Below, in pieces: positions 10,928 to 26,148 of a DNA stretch of 64,000 nucleotides. The notes under the pieces are model-generated. The model did no database searches, was not told the origin of the DNA, and saw only the letters and a program-made list of their open reading frames with translations. The stretch spans positions 1,612,001 through 1,676,000 of the forward strand of contig JALIRH010000050.1 of NCBI GenBank assembly GCA_023055505.1, in the 5' to 3' direction. The position numbers were made by a program, and so were the translations under genes. This stretch comes from Callipepla californica brunnescens (Eukaryota; Chordata; Aves; Galliformes; Odontophoridae). Numbering within the stretch: position 1 is the stretch's first letter; the number at the start of each line of letters is the position of its first letter.

Positions 10928-13900
10928 TCTTGCATTCTATCAAATATCAAAGGAGGACCATTTTAACATAGACAAAATATGGACTATTTGCTAAAATCGT
11001 GAACAGAATTTTCTTACCTTCTGAAATATGAAAAAGCAGCAAAGGAAATCACCACACTGACACTTCTTTTCAGTCAGTTAAGAAACATGCATCTTAAACT
11101 AAAACGAGCCTTTAAGGCAACACAAATACAAAATTGAGAACCAAAAAAGCTAAACTTCTAATTCAACTTTTATATGTATGTCCCTTTAAGAGAACAATTT
11201 GATATACAGCAATCTGTATGGTTTTGAACTGTTCCTTTATTAAGATCATAACAAACTTTGTATGTGATTCATCCTCTCAATTCCAAAAATAAGCTTTCTT
11301 TTATTTTGTTTCCAGTAATTTTGCATAGTTGGTCTTTGATAAGAAAACAAGAATTATGCAAACATTTGATATGCATTAAGGCAGCTGTGTGAGGCATATG
11401 TGGGTTTGAAAAGTGATCTGACATTTGAAAGAGTAACATGTCTTTGTCATGACATCCTTTTGAAGGAAGGCTGAGCCTAGAAGCACAGGATTTACTGTAT
11501 TTACTGAAAATTACATGAAACTGGATATTGATCCACTGTATATTGAAAAAGACAGGAAGATTTTGTTGCATGACTTTTGGATTAAACCATATCTAAGAAG
11601 GGTTATACTAAATTGTGCCAGATGTACAGCTATAAAGGAAAATTGTCCACAATTACATGTAAAGTTATTGCAAAAACATAACTGCTATGATGACTACTGT
11701 GTACAATACAGGATTCATATGCAAGAGAAACAGAAACAAAAATTTCCATCGAAACTGAAGAAAATTCTATAGAAAATACATTTCAGTGCAAGACAAAACC
11801 AAAAATATTATTTCTTAATGGAATGTAACATTATAATGGAGGAAAATGTATTGTTATGAAATTGGATTTTTCCTGCATAGTTTCTCCAAGTTTATTACAG
11901 AAGTTTTTTGTTTTTTGTTTTTTTTTTAAAGCAATAACTTCAAATGTTTTATTTCCTATGATTTTATATTGTTTGGGCCAACAAATGAACAAACAAACAA
12001 AAAGATCTTGTTAATATAATATATATTGTAACATTTTTGCCCTGACCTTCTAAGGGAGCTATGTATAACTGGGAATAGTAAATTCAATTTATAAACACAG
12101 TGATGATATCAGAGAAGGCAATTCTTTTAAATGAACCAAAATAATTGTCCCTTGACCCCTCATCAATTCATAAAACAGAAACAGATGGAAATCAGCTTGC
12201 CTGTTTGTTTATTACTGAACTGAATGTGGATATAGAACCAATCAGTAAAAAGCTGATACTGTTATAGCATTTTTATAGTATCTGAATTGAAGTACTTGTT
12301 CTGAGTTTTCAGTAATGTATACTCTTGATAAATAAAAGCACTTTTGTCATATAGGGCACATTTTATTAAAGCATCACAAAAAACATGAAGGCTTTTTTCA
12401 AAATGTTAAGTCTTTCATGTGTACATCTTATGATCCAGATAGACCATAGTATGCATCATATTGAACACTTTTAATGAGATGACCTATACTGTAGCATTTT
12501 GATAATTCCAGTGGTATTCATTTAGAAGAAACTAGAGATTCACAACCTTAACAGATTTTAAGTACATCTTCTATTTATTGTTGTACTCTCTTCAGCTTTG
12601 TGACAGTGTTTTAGGATTCTTCTTTCAGGATGATTGTCTGTCATTTAATAATACTGAAAGAAATGCTTTGTTTCTTTCAGAATTTTTAATGTATATATCT
12701 AGTCCTTATTTAATGAAGTCAAATCAAATTCAGAAGATCAATTTATTAATTTTTGCAGCAACTTTTCTGTTCCAATTCTAAAAGTATTACTATTGTCTTC
12801 ACAAGTATTATCCATTTATTTAATTTATGTTCACAATGGTCCTTGGAAATAAGGCAATTATTATTAAGTCAGCTTTACAGATGTGGAAATGAGTTGTAGA
12901 GACATTTTGTAGCTGAGAAAGCATATGTGGATACCCATTTTTTAGAACCTGATCTAACAGTATGAATACCATGTTATGTTCAAATTATAACTGTTGTACC
13001 ATGGAGTATTATTATTTGTATAAAAGTTGCTATGTGGATCTCACAAAATGGAAAAATGAAAGAAAATGAAATTTCACTTAGTTGCAAAATTACTTTTCAC
13101 TTTTATCACAGATGAATCTATCAGAAGTGATACATTCATCTCAGCTCAGCTGTAAACTCTAGCTTAGCTTTTTCAAAATCCGTAGATAGGTTACACTGTA
13201 TTGGCAGCCTGTATTAGCTAATCTAGCTGAATCATTCTGGGTTTTCTAAGGGATTCAATAGTACCAGTGGTTTCTTTTGGTCCCAAGCATACTATGAACA
13301 CAGTCAAATACACCTCAGTAGGGTTACTTTTATAAAAAAAATTCAGCAATGTAGTTCAGTTATTAGCATCTAGTTTTCATCCTCATTTTTTAAGCTGTCA
13401 TTGAATTACATGCAAAAATGTATGCCAAAAAATGGCACATCTTTATTTTAGTTTATATATTTTGATCCCAAAATATAGGCAGTTGTTTTTTAAGATACGG
13501 TATTTCCACTACTGAAACACTTTAGTTTAGATAAAATGAAACTCAAAACATTTACTATTGTGCTTCTTCATCAAATACTTTAATTAGTAAAGCCCTCTTC
13601 CTTTGTACGTTTTAACAACTTCTTGTCAAGGCCCTCAATGTTTTCTTTCTGCATGTTCAAGTATAGTCTGAAGGGATTAAACTTTCTCTGACCATTACTT
13701 TTTCTGCTTGAAGTGAAGGCAATTATTTTGCCCCTGAGGACTGTTTTAAGGGTTTCCTACAACCATTACCAGTGATTCTTGATACTTATTAATTTGCAGG
13801 AACTTTTCATTCCTATTTCCATGACATATTTGAAAGGTGAATCTTATAAAAGAAATTTGTTAAGCTGCCACGAGCTAGTGATCTGGTGATTTTTGTAATG

Positions 13901-16900
13901 CTTGTGAGAAGGGAAAATGATATGATGGAAATTCTTCAGAATATTATACTGTAAGTAAGCTCAGCAAAAGAGGCAGAAATCTATTTTGGACTGCATAAAA
14001 TAAAAAAAAGCAAATATATTTTCTTGTCTGACAATACTGTCTTTCTAGGTGTTTGTGAGATCTCTTATTAGAAGGTTACTATTTTCTGATCTTTTTCACA
14101 TTGAGTTTTGAACTCATTTAAAATTTTCCATTCACATGCTTTGGAACAGATCATGGAGGATGTTTAGGCAGGCATCGTACATATTTTGGAGATGCATGTT
14201 TTCCTATGAAGGTAGAAGTGAACAGTGCACAGATTTCTGCAGGAGTGTAAGGGAAATTCTGTATGGCGGAGGCATATTTCTAATATGTTTATCCAACCAT
14301 ATGTACTATGTTTCCTCTTCTGAATCTGCATAGAATACAATGTGCAGGTCCCAAATACTGAGTGAAAATGTGAATTTGGAAACCAATGGGTGTAAATAGT
14401 AAGAAATACCTGAAAATTCAAGAATGTGAAATTACTCTGAGAGTAACTTTGTTATCCAGAGATACAAATCTCGATTACTTTCACTGCCTAGGACATATAG
14501 CAGAAAAGTAGATAGCTGCAGACTTTTACCTTCTACTGTTATACGTATTTATGAATTTGAAAAGTTACTGCATAGGTTTTAAATAGAAAAAGAGAGGAGA
14601 GAGGAAAAGGGAAAATTATATCTGCCTTTCTTTCTCCAAATAAGTAAAGAGAAAATCGAACTAAATTCATAAATGTTTGTTAAATTATACTTCAGAAAAT
14701 GAAATCTAAGCTTCTTGTATAGGCTTCTCACAAGCCTCTGTGAGAAAACTCTGTTAAAAACAAAAAAACATTCAGAATTAAACATATGTTCCAGTATACA
14801 TTCAGCATTTTCTCTTCATTAGACTCTGGCAATCTTTTTAAGAGAAGAGAAAATGTGTAGTTTGAAACAGGAGTTAAGAATAACTGAAAAGGTGGAGGAG
14901 AAGCCAGTGAAATCAAATATGTGAAGGAGAATCTACTCCCCCTTGCACTCTGCAGCACTGCATGTCATTACAGAGTCAATAACTACAACCACAAGATTCT
15001 GTGTACAGGCATTTATGACTTTGCCAAGCTAACCAGTCAGACTAAAATTTCTCATGCTGAGTGCCTGTTACAAACTGAATTTGTTTGAATTTTGCCAGCC
15101 AAACTGGTTTAGCTCTTTCCAAGAATAATACCTCTGAAAAATATGTTGGCTGGCCGACACTAACAATTTCTGGTTATATTTTCTTTGAGAACTGTTATGT
15201 AATCTTATGCTTCTAACCTGATAATTGGCAAACTGTTACTGTAAGTGACTTTTCTGTCACAGAGAAATCTGTTTAAACTAGAGATGGAAGATGAAGCATT
15301 AAAGCATAGATTGCAGCTATTTGATAGTTACCTTTCACAGCACTGAGTATTGTAATTTTTTCACATCAAGCTTCCTTCAGCTTGATATTAGGAAGAGTAA
15401 CAATTTTGGTAACAAACAATACTGTGTGAAAGACCTATATAGGAGTAGTGACACGAGACTCATTGGAACATAAGGAACACCTATGTTTTGGAGATGGGTT
15501 TGGGTAAGAGAGAACAGCTGGAGGATCAGATAGAAAAGAGGGAGCAAAGCAATTAGAAGGGAAGAAATGTACTGAGGCTAGAGAAAGTAAGAAACTGTGA
15601 ACATGGAAAGCAGTAGAGCAGGGGAAAATGCTGGAACAAGGAATTCTGGAGAACAGAGAGGGGGTATGCTGGTACTGTGTGCACGTGATGAGAATTTTGG
15701 CTTGGGACTTGGGAATACATAACAAAAGTCAGCAATGTGCAAAGAAATGTAAGTTGACAAAGGCAGCATGGAAGAAAGAGTTACTGACATTGTAACTGGG
15801 AAGAACAGAAAGGGAAGTAGTTTTATTAGAGCCTACTCTGCTTCCAAGGCCAAAACCAAGCTCCATATTTGAAACCTACCTTTCTTTCTTACCTGTGAAA
15901 AGCAGTCATAAAATAATTTGTCTCCTTCTATGCAGGAATTCAGAGAAACTTGCACGAGATGACAAGCAAGATGCCAGCTCAAAGGACAGGCAAAAATGGC
16001 TAAAATTCTGTCTCTGCATGTAGTTAGTTATAGTTATTTGGAAAGAGTGTAAGAAGCATGAATAATTATAAAGATTTTGGAAATGTATGCTCTAAAACAA
16101 GGTCTATATTCACATTTTGAGTAAGGGGGCATTCTGCATAGTAGAATAATAAAAAATTAATTTCATTACTATCAAAGGAAACAGGAAGTATAACTTATAT
16201 CTTAAGCAAACTTCTTTCAATATAACATAAAATCCAGTAAAGTTGATTTGAAGGGGACATACATAAGAAATGAGCATCTTTGTAAGTAAGTAAGAGACTA
16301 ATAAACTAAACATAACCATGAGGCAAAACTGAATTGGGAAACCCCTATGGTTTGAATATTTTAAATACTTTTAAAATGTTATCTCATCTCTGCTATTGGT
16401 GAGCTATTTCCTCTAATTCTTGTTTGTTCTTTTACTTATTTTCAAAAGTATCTTGGCTTTACTTCTTCTTTTCATGAGCTTTTACTTGGTAATCACGCTG
16501 TAAGTATTAGTGATTCTCATTAAGTAGGAGACCTGGACTGGATAAGTGAAGAGGATGGTTATTAACATTTCTCTTATTCAGCTGTCCATCAAGATGAACC
16601 AATGTTTGGCATTAGTCAGCCAAGATTAGATCTTGTTTCTCTGGTATTCTGTATGAACATGGACTCATATATGAACCAAATATAAGCAGGATATTTCTGC
16701 CTATACTACAGCTTTAAAATTATTGATCATGAAAATATAACTATATTATTCAGGCAAGTCTTTGTACAAGCTTTTTTTCTACTTATCGTCACTGTATATA
16801 TTTCCTAGTGTTTGTAGCTGCCGATGATGCTCACATAAAATATATGCATTGTGAATTATACTTTGGAAGAGATATTCTTTCCTATTTTTTATCTCTTAAA

Positions 16901-19900
16901 TAAAGAGAAAAGTTTATACCTGCTATATTTACCTTAAGTTCATTCCTAAACCTATAATATACAATAAAAAAAAAGAAAATTTTGAACATCTAAACAACTG
17001 GGGATCCACATGGAAACAATAGTACAACATGCAGCGAGTAGGGGACCATAACAAGAGATTCTCACAAATGTAGGGTTAGCAGACAGTTAAAATTTAAATA
17101 GTGTCAACTATGATTCAGTGGGAAAAAGGATGAATATGTACTGGCAGCCTTTTGATAATGCCAGCAGTGAAAGCGTGGATCATGAAAACATCAGGAAATA
17201 AGAATTTCTAAAATGTATTATCTTTGATAATGGTTAAGTTAGAATTCTTTCATCTTGAGCAGAAGATAAAGGATAGGAATTGTTTCTGTTTCCTACATGT
17301 CTCCTAAAGAGGGGGACTATAGACAGGTTTCAGATAAATTCAGAATCTCAAGATTCTCAGATATTTGGAGTTGAACAAAGATATTTTTACCTGTCTCCTG
17401 TCAGCTTCGCCCTTTTGGACAGCTACATACCATGTTTCTTTTCTAAGACATTCTAGTAGCAATGACATGGTGGCTGAAGTGATCACAGATAAAAAAAATC
17501 CAATATTAAATTGAAATAAAAGTTGCTGTGTTTTGCAAGCATTGATGAAACCCATCTTGTCTGTCTACTGTCATACCATACCTGTCAGAAATAATTCATA
17601 TGGGAGTGTTTTAAGCATTCATCGAGTACAAATGGGTCAGACATCTGAATTGTCTGAAAATTAATTTTGATAGTTTTTCCAAGGAAACAAAATAATAATG
17701 CATTACTTAATTGAAATGAAAACTGGCAATTAGGGTGATTGTGTTGGTAGAAATAATCTAATATCAGCAGTGTTTAAACATACAATAGAGTTTGTTATTA
17801 GCTGAAGTTGTTTGAGACTTCAGTGGCATACATACGCTTACATCTGAAATAAGAACTTGCAGGTATTTATTACTGAACGATTTTTTTTTCATTCATTTAT
17901 TGAATGAATAATTACTTGTTATCAAACTAAAATAAGACCCAGATGTCTTGCATTTTCCTTGATGCTTTTTAATCGACTCCTAAGATAAAATGTAACCCTG
18001 TCTAAATTCTCCTTTCAACAGTTTTGCAAACAATTCAGTGAGAAAAATGAGTTTACATGTTTTATGGAGAATAAATAGCCTTTTTCAGGAGCAGGAATAG
18101 TAAAAAAAACACAAGAGACAAAGAGATTCGAACACAAGCGTCTGCTTTGATGATATAGTCAACAAATTCTCGGGAAGTCTCTGGCCAAGTTAGACACAGA
18201 CAGCAATGAATGTGGAAGTGAAAACAACCTTGACAAGATAGATAAAGAGAGGCAAACGTCTGTTTCGAATGAAAGGGTCTTCATCAAGAGGATGTCAGCT
18301 GGAACAGGAAAAGAATCCATCAGCTCTGAATGTGAAGATCGAGATTGAGAAAGCCAGTTTCTGTTTGTTCAATTATACTCACTATTGGGACTTCTTCAGG
18401 ATTTCTTTTGTATTGCTGAAAACACTGAAGGCTATATTAACCTTTACAGTATAAGGCTATGTCTAGAAAGTAGAATGGTCAAAGAAACTACTTGATAATC
18501 AAGCTGGGAGAAATAGAGATTAAGAGAAACGATTCAAATTAATTTATCATCTTGTTTGGTTGCTGACACATTAATGGTTTTGATTCAGAATACAGGGATT
18601 AAATCAACATATGTTCCTAATATTAATACAGATTGAAAAAAACAATCTGAAATTACATAAAGGGAGCCCAACTTTTCACTTATAAAATCTTACCGCACAT
18701 AAAAAAGCTGTATTACTAGTGCTTTGTGGTCACCATTCTATTGAGGTGTCACTATGTCCTGCCATATCTAGCAGTTTGCTTTTTGAAGTTTGCCTCGGGG
18801 TCACAGGTGAACTACTGAAATTATACCATAATGAACCACCTGTAGACCATCCAGAACAGACCTAAGCTAGGGGACCAGCCTACTTGTGGACTTTAAACAA
18901 CACAAATCCAACTTTCTAGTTTAAGTATCGAAAAAAAGCTTCTTATCTAGCCACCTATGTTCTCCATAACTTTGCACTAGGAAAATACATTCTAGGCTTG
19001 CAACTAGCACAAGCAATAATTAGAAAACCTAGCATTCTATGAGTTAAATATGTATAAAGCTCAATTTTTCACAGGCTTGCTACAAAGTAAAGATAAGTAG
19101 AATGGATGTGAATCTTTGTGCTCTAGAGAAAAACAAAGAAACAAACATCATGAGATATCAGAAGGTGCACAAAATAATTCCTATGTGACAAAATTTTATG
19201 ATGACAGTTTCAGTGCTTGAGAAAAAATCCCCTAAATGTATATGTATGGTACTATCAAAAATCTACTGAAAAAAGTATTTATATTTTTTATTTCTTAACT
19301 CAAATTTGTTTTTCTATTTTTGTCCTAAAACAAGGATTACAAGAAGATGATAGGGAAATACAGACACTTTTCTCCCTTTATTTTCAAGAGAAAAGTAATG
19401 TATTAAGTAACATCACAGCTAGAAATACATCCCCACTTACAGATTCATACACAAATATGCTTAATAAATTACCTCCAAGAGCAAACTACTCCCCTTCAAG
19501 CAAGCATAATAACCTGAAAGATCCGTAGCTGTGTAAAAACTAGACTTATTCATTACTGTATATTAGTACCTAATGAAATCAAGAAGAAACATTTCAAAAC
19601 AAAGATACATTCAAGAACAAGTAAGACTCCAAAAAAGTGCCTAAAAAATTCACAAAATCTTTTCATATTTCTAGTAGAAATCAAATATCAAGATATTCAT
19701 TTTCACTACTTATACTGTTGTTTTTGCTAGCAAAAAGTGATTGTTTTTTTTTAAATTCAGCATGTTTAATTTTTGACATTTTTGAGCTATAAGACGCTCC
19801 TATGATTCTCCTCAAGTATGCCAGTAAGAAAAATACTTAAAGAGTATTTATCTGTCTGTGAAAAAAAGTTGTCATCATGTTCTCATTAGGTATCTTTGTA

Positions 19901-20163
19901 CATCATAAAGCATATTTAGAGAGATGAAATCAGTGTTAATCTTTCTTCTCAGGGGCAGCTTTCTCGTCCATAAGTAAAAAGTTTAGGTCCTAAGGATGAA
20001 TAATCAGTATTCATAATTTATTCAGAGCTAATGTTCTCAAATCTAGCATGCCTAGTTTTAAAAGGAAAAAAATAATAATCTTATTTCATTTTTTTTTTCC
20101 ATTCCTCCATTTTAAGCATTTTATTTATAAATAACGCAGCATATAACCTCTAATTACTTTGCC
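10928..20163. other. Unassigned AT-rich sequence (9.2 kb)
   Basis: I find no mobile element, exon or RNA gene. It includes only short A/T tracts. An 85-codon plus frame at 11515-11772 is rich in Lys, Gln and Cys, has an ATG, and matches nothing I know; a 100-codon minus frame overlaps its start, which argues for chance. Confidence 0.55.
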
Positions 20164-20890
20164 ATCACAGAATCACAGGGCTGTAGGAGTTGAAAGGGAC
20201 CTCCAAAGATCATCTAGTCTAACCCCCTGCTAAAGCAGATTCTTTGGAGAAGGTTAAACAAGAAAGCATCCAGGCAAGCTCTGAATATCTCCAGAAAAAG
20301 AGATTCTGGGCAGCCTTTTCTGGTATTCTGTCACCCTCAAAGTAAAGAAGTTCTCTTGTTCAGATAAAACTTCCTGTGTTTCAGTTTATGCTCGCTGCTC
20401 CCCAGCCTGTTTCTGGGCATCACTGCAAAGCACCTAGCCCCATCCACTTGACTTCTGCTCTTTAGATACTTATTAGCATCAGTACGATTCGATCTTCTCC
20501 AGATTGAACAGTCCCAGGTCTCTTATTCTTTCTCCAAAGGAGAGATATTCTGAGCCCTTCACTATCTCTGTAGTCCTTCACTGAACTCTAGAAGTGACCT
20601 GTCTTTCTTGAACTGTTGAGCCAGAACTGGACATAGTACTCTAGATGTGTCCTAGGCAGAGCAAAGGAGGGAGGAAGATCATCTCCCTTGACTTGCTGGA
20701 CACAGACATATTAATGCACTCCAGGATGTCCTTGGTCTTCTTGGTCACAATGTCAGCCTACTTGGTCATGGACAACCTGTTCTCCACCAGGGTAACCAAG
20801 TTTTTCTCTGTAGAGCTCCCCTCCAGCAGGTCATCCCCATAGCTATGTTGATGCATGTGGCCATTCCTCTCCACGTAAACAGCATGATCA
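20164..20890 (-). mobile_element. CR1 LINE 3' portion, old copy
   Basis: Read on the minus strand, this is a 5'-truncated CR1 ending at the left in the diagnostic tail (TCACAGAATCACAG on the plus strand, the short tandem repeat that ends CR1). Next comes the 3'UTR-like block with AAAGGGACCTCCAAAGATCA, then ORF2-derived sequence. On the plus strand the CTCCAGATTGAACAG and TCTTATTCTTTCTCC blocks mark the C-terminal coding region, and the GTCAGCC...GTTCTCCACCAGG block lies in the region encoding the segment upstream of QQCA. Numerous substitutions and stops suggest an older subfamily than the element at 26.1 kb. Confidence 0.88.
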
Positions 20891-23800
20891 CATTTAGGTT
20901 TATGGAAAGAGCATCTCCCAGCTATTATGGTGTTTTTACAAAACAAAAATGAGAACAGCTTTACATTTATTGTGCTATTAAATATTTGTAAAAATGCACA
21001 CACATATATTAGAAATTCTCTCAATATATCTGATGTATTTAATTTCTTTATGTCACACAGCATGGACAGTCATGCTATGCATACAGAACTCTTACTGCTT
21101 GCCAAATTTCTACAGCTGAACAGTGAAATTAACACATTTGAGTAAACATCAGTATTTTTTGTTCTTCTGACTATACTTTGCATGCTTTACCATTTCTTTT
21201 TTCTTTCACACTTTTTAGTAGTATATACAAATACTTTATTGTCAAACTATTGTGTGGAAACAGGATTACCTATCAGCTCCTAGCTTGTACTTCTTGGTAG
21301 TCAGTTCAAAAGATAAACAGCCCTCCACACAGCCTAAAAAGAAAAAAAGCTAAAATTTGTCTATATACACTTGTTTTGCTCTTGGAAGGTATGAAGATTT
21401 TTGTTTACTTATGACAAGCTTTAGGGAGGACTTTGTGACATAAATGTCTTGATCAAGTCTGTAGGGACATCCATGTCTCAGGGATTTACTGAAATACTGT
21501 GTTTCAGGAATGAAGATATGTAAAAGCAGCTGCAGGTAGAGAGAAAAGTTCAGGAAGCTCTAGAGACAACCTTATGATATCAATCTGTTACAATAATGCA
21601 GTTCTATGTGAAGATTTACTCGCTTTTTGTAGATTGAAATACCCTGTTTGCTTCTATCATGGTCTACCATAGACAGTGCATTCTTCATTTATGTACTCTT
21701 TGTTTCAGACAGGTGGCAAATGTAGTTACAGATTTCAGAAGAACAAAGGTGGTGGAATGAACATTTAGAAAAAAAAAATGGAAAAAACAAAGCAAGTAGG
21801 AAAAATAAGACAAATATTTTCCCAAGAAACAAAAACACTTGTAGAGGCTGTTTCCAAGCACGCTCCTTTTTAATGTCAAACTTTGCATCCACGCAGCCAT
21901 CAACAACTTGGGAAATGCTGATCCACACATCTCAGTGCTAAATTTTGTTTCAAATTAGACTCATAAGAACAACCATATTTCTGAGGAAGAGGGGCAACTT
22001 ATTCTAAGCGTATTCATAAAAGTAGGATGTAAGGATCTCATTAGTTATCCTCCCTAGTAATACTGTCACTTAACAGGAAAAGCAGCATACAGGGCATAAT
22101 CCTGCCATTTTTTATTACAGACAAATTACCTCTTCTAGGAGAGGATGAAAACAATCACAGTTTCATTAATTAATAGTTTTCATTTAGAGGAGGAAATTAA
22201 ATATTTCTAGAAGAAAAAATTTCAGCATGTATTTCAATCATGTTGTCTAGCTACCTAAGATCATTTCTAGATAAAAAGATATATTGGATAAGACAGCTTC
22301 ACACTACTCATATCCTAGTTTCGTGGCCTTTTTTTAGGCACTGAAATTAAAATGAAAACTTACCATTTAAATTAGAACTGTTCCCTCCTCCTCCCCCTTA
22401 TTTCTTCCCTTCAGTTCTCAATTTTGAATGGAATGCTGTAAGAGCAGCACTTAAACTAATTGCAATTTCTTGCTTTTGCTTCACCCACCCTTTTCACTTC
22501 GTGTGTTCATATAAAAGGAAGGGTGACCTGCTTCCTCTGAAGGTGATGCTAATGCAGTTCAATAAATGGCAGAGAGAACAGGGTGACCTGAAATGGTGCA
22601 AGTCATATCAGAAAGGCATTTCATTTTTTTCTATTATGAAAATGAGATTTTCCTTTAAGCGTGTTTATTGAGCTGCAGTAGCATAATGTAAAAGTAACAT
22701 AGACTTAAGTAAGATGACCTCATTTATCATTCTGGGGTCAGCTAAATATGTTGGAAGCATTCTGAGCACTGGTAAAAGAAAAACAATTTTTCATGGAAGA
22801 AATTTCTTAATCCCTTTGGGATTGACTGTTCAAACTACAGCATACTACTGAAGGGAGGGCATTGCCTTTATGTTCTCTCTCAGCATTCAGCATTTGCACA
22901 GCACCTGTGCAGAAAGACAGTTGCAGTTGGAAGAAATGTTAACCGTGTTCAGCAATATGAAGAGAAACTCTACACCTGCTCTGAACTTATAGTTGCTAAA
23001 GATGAGGAAAAGTGGGCAGCACAGCAGGCAAAGGTGTTTCACCAGGCTCTGTATCAGGATGATAAATTTTCACAGGAGCACAGCTGTTTGGCTGCAATTC
23101 TCTATGCATAAATAATTTGGAAGGCCGGTATTTTTAGGCTTTTAGTTACTTCTCCTGCTAGCCAAAATTATTCAAATGTGCTTAAGAACAGTGTTTAGAA
23201 GGAATTGATGAGGGGGTAGACAAGACAGTCAGCCGCTAACATGAAAATGTGCCTAAGGGTTCAGAACAAACAGTGCTTCTCACAACTGCTCCATGTCTCT
23301 GACCATATGTTGTTCATCTGTTCATTTCCCCAACCATTCATTTGGACTAGGATGGTGAGCTGTGCCAAATAAGCTTCCCAGGGAGTTTTTCTTCAAAGAT
23401 ACAGAGGTGGAGGGCTGTATTATCTGAGCTAAACCAACCTGACCTCTCCCCTCCAGGCATCTTTGAGTAAAAACAAGATGGAAAACTCCAATAAATATTC
23501 TTTCTGCATCAATCACCTTGTCTAGCACAATTTCTCACCCAGATAGTTGACTTCTATAGTCCCTTAATTTTCTTTTCAAGGCTATTGTTTAACTCCCCAA
23601 ACCACTGGGTGCTCATTCCTGTTAGCAACTTCCAAATTAGACAAAGTTTTCTTGGTCTCTACTTCTGGAAAACCTGCTGGTATAGAGCAGTCAGCTGAAA
23701 TCTTCCCTCCATTTAAAAGGAACAGACAGCACTTTGCAGTTGCTACTCAGAAAAAGATGTTTCTAACAGTAGTTCATTGTTTTTTGGAAATTTCCAAATG

Positions 23801-26148
23801 TTGCTTTAATTCATTTTGTGGAATCTCCTGGCCCAATTTTAAGTCTTTTTAAAAATTCTCCTAGTTTCATATCAATTCCTTTTGGCTATTTCTATATTTT
23901 AAGCATCTTCATTATTTATTGCATATTGATTAAACAGCAATATGAACACACAATCTGCTTTGCTGGAAAAGGATCTCACTGAAAACACTAGTTTCAACTC
24001 TTCCTGTCCCAAAAATCTAAGCATTTCTTTATCTAATGCATTTCCTTTCATAGCTGGGAAAACTGATTCTGCTTGTGAGGTATGTCTTTGAGGGAGTCTT
24101 AATAAAACAAGGGTGAAGAGTTCTGTTCACTTAAATGCTGAAGGCACATAATACAGGTGTTTCCTTCATCTGAAACTCACTTTTTCCCTTCGTACAGTAT
24201 CCCAAACCTTTTCCCAGAGCTGCCCATTTTTTTTTTTTGTCTTTCTTTGTTCTGAGGCCCAGCTCTGTATGGTCAGGGACAGCCTAGAGAAGGCAGGATC
24301 TAAGCCTAGAGTCAGCCAGTGATTCCCCAGTGGTTTGCTCTCTAAGGCACCACTGGCTCAGGCACTTGTCCTGTCTCCAGCTTTCCAGAAAAGGAACTTC
24401 AGCTGTTTACCCTGACTGTAAGGCAGTTAATGCAGCTGTGTGCATCAGTGAAGTTTGCAACTGTCCACATAGCAGAAACACATCACTAGGTGCTACTGGC
24501 ACCATTGGATTACGTTCACTGTAAATGTCATTTACCTCCGTACTGAGACAGAAGCAGCTTCTTTAGTTTGAAGATTAGGTTTTCCCTTACAGCAGGACAT
24601 GAATTAGCACACTAACTTTGTTTTGGGCTTTCGCACACAACCACCTAAACTCAATTTACACTTTTTTGTAGACTGGTAAGTAACAATATGTCCACAGAAA
24701 TCATCTATTGTTTCTTCCTCACAGTTTCCTCCTCAGAGCTTTTTATTATTATCACTGTTCATGTATTTATTATCAGAAGGAATATTTACCAGCAGCAAAG
24801 CAACAAAGAAAACAGATTGTTCATCTCTTACCACAGTTGCCTGGAGATCTTAGCCAAGACTACAAATTCTTAATCATTTTGGAGATAAACAAAAGAGAAA
24901 TTTTGAGTTCCTTTAACAAGTATTTACAACTTAAATATTATTAAAAGTATACTTCTTTTTAAAAAAATGTGTTGGCAGTAGTATGAATCTGAAGGAGACA
25001 ACAATAAACCTGACAACCCTATGAACATATTTTTCTCAAATCAACAGAAGAAAAAAAAAGGAATCTCTCTTCATAACTCACCCTCACAAATAAAAAAGTA
25101 AAAAAAATTTAAAAATTGATGTCATTATCACAGTTAAAAAGAATGTTTTGTTCCTAATTTTTCTTCTGTTATAGCTTAAAGAGGAATAGTAAAGAATCAT
25201 TGAAGCCTAAGCCAGTTTAAAATGGCAAGGCCTTATTTCCTCTTTCAGTCATGTGTATCATTTAGAGCACAAAGAAAAAGGTAACTTTTTTTTTTTTTTT
25301 ACTTGTTACCATCCTGACTTCAGTATCTCTCACCAATTTCCACTTGAAAGAAGGAAAATGTATGAATAATTTCACTGTGATTATATATTACCAGACAACA
25401 TGGTAACCAACCTTTTGTCTTGTCCAGACCTCATTGAGAGAATACCTATAGTCTTGGGCTGTATGTAAAATATATAACATAATGTATATAAGTAACAAAG
25501 ATTTTTACTATACTTTTATTTAAATATGAATAACAGCAAAACAAACAAACAAACAAACAAACAAACAAACAAACAGAAAACTGGGATATTTGACCTTAGT
25601 TTTGGTGAAATTAATGCATTAACATCTGTTTCAGTGGACGTGGTTACAATTCCTGGCATTCATCAGAGATTTTTGATTAAATATTACTCAGTACTCCATC
25701 TTTGAAAATTTTTGCTCACAAATATAACAGTGATGTCAAGAGTAAGGTGTAATTGTGCATCATGGGATATTTTTCTCTGTTAAGATAGGTCATATAGAAG
25801 TCTAGTAAAGAGACATGACCAGTTTTCTAATTTCAGTTGAATCCCTGACTGCAACTTTATACACACCTTTTGAAAATGTGCAGGTAAGGTATTTTTGTCA
25901 ACTGAAAATGGAGTTGTGAATATACAAAAAAGTTCATGTTTTTTTAGAAATCTTGAAAACTATTCTAAAACTCAATTACCACAATGGAAAACAAGGCTGC
26001 ATATTTTTTTGTTGTTGTTTACAGGACTGTGTTTACCCAACGTATCAAAAAGCATGACTATATTACCAAGCTCGCCATAATTAAAGTTTCATTTCAAATG
26101 CTGTTATCGTCTGAAACAGCAGAAATAAGGAGATTCTGTGTTGTGACA
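20891..26148. other. Unassigned AT-rich sequence
   Basis: Nothing is recognised apart from short A/T tracts and the CAAA microsatellite at 25537-25576. The stretch 22380-22600 and the slightly GC-richer 24250-24530 have no recognisable domain, TSS signal or repeat. Confidence 0.5.
25537..25576. repeat. (CAAA)n microsatellite
   Basis: Roughly ten near-perfect tandem CAAA units. Confidence 0.95.

Noticed and set aside
10692..10943. Minus-strand ORF that could be annotated as a host protein
   Set aside because: It is CR1 ORF2 C-terminal sequence inside a truncated element.
22505..22530. TATAAAAGG box that might be a promoter
   Set aside because: A TATA-like word is common in AT-rich DNA, and no initiator, CpG-rich region or downstream exon is recognisable.
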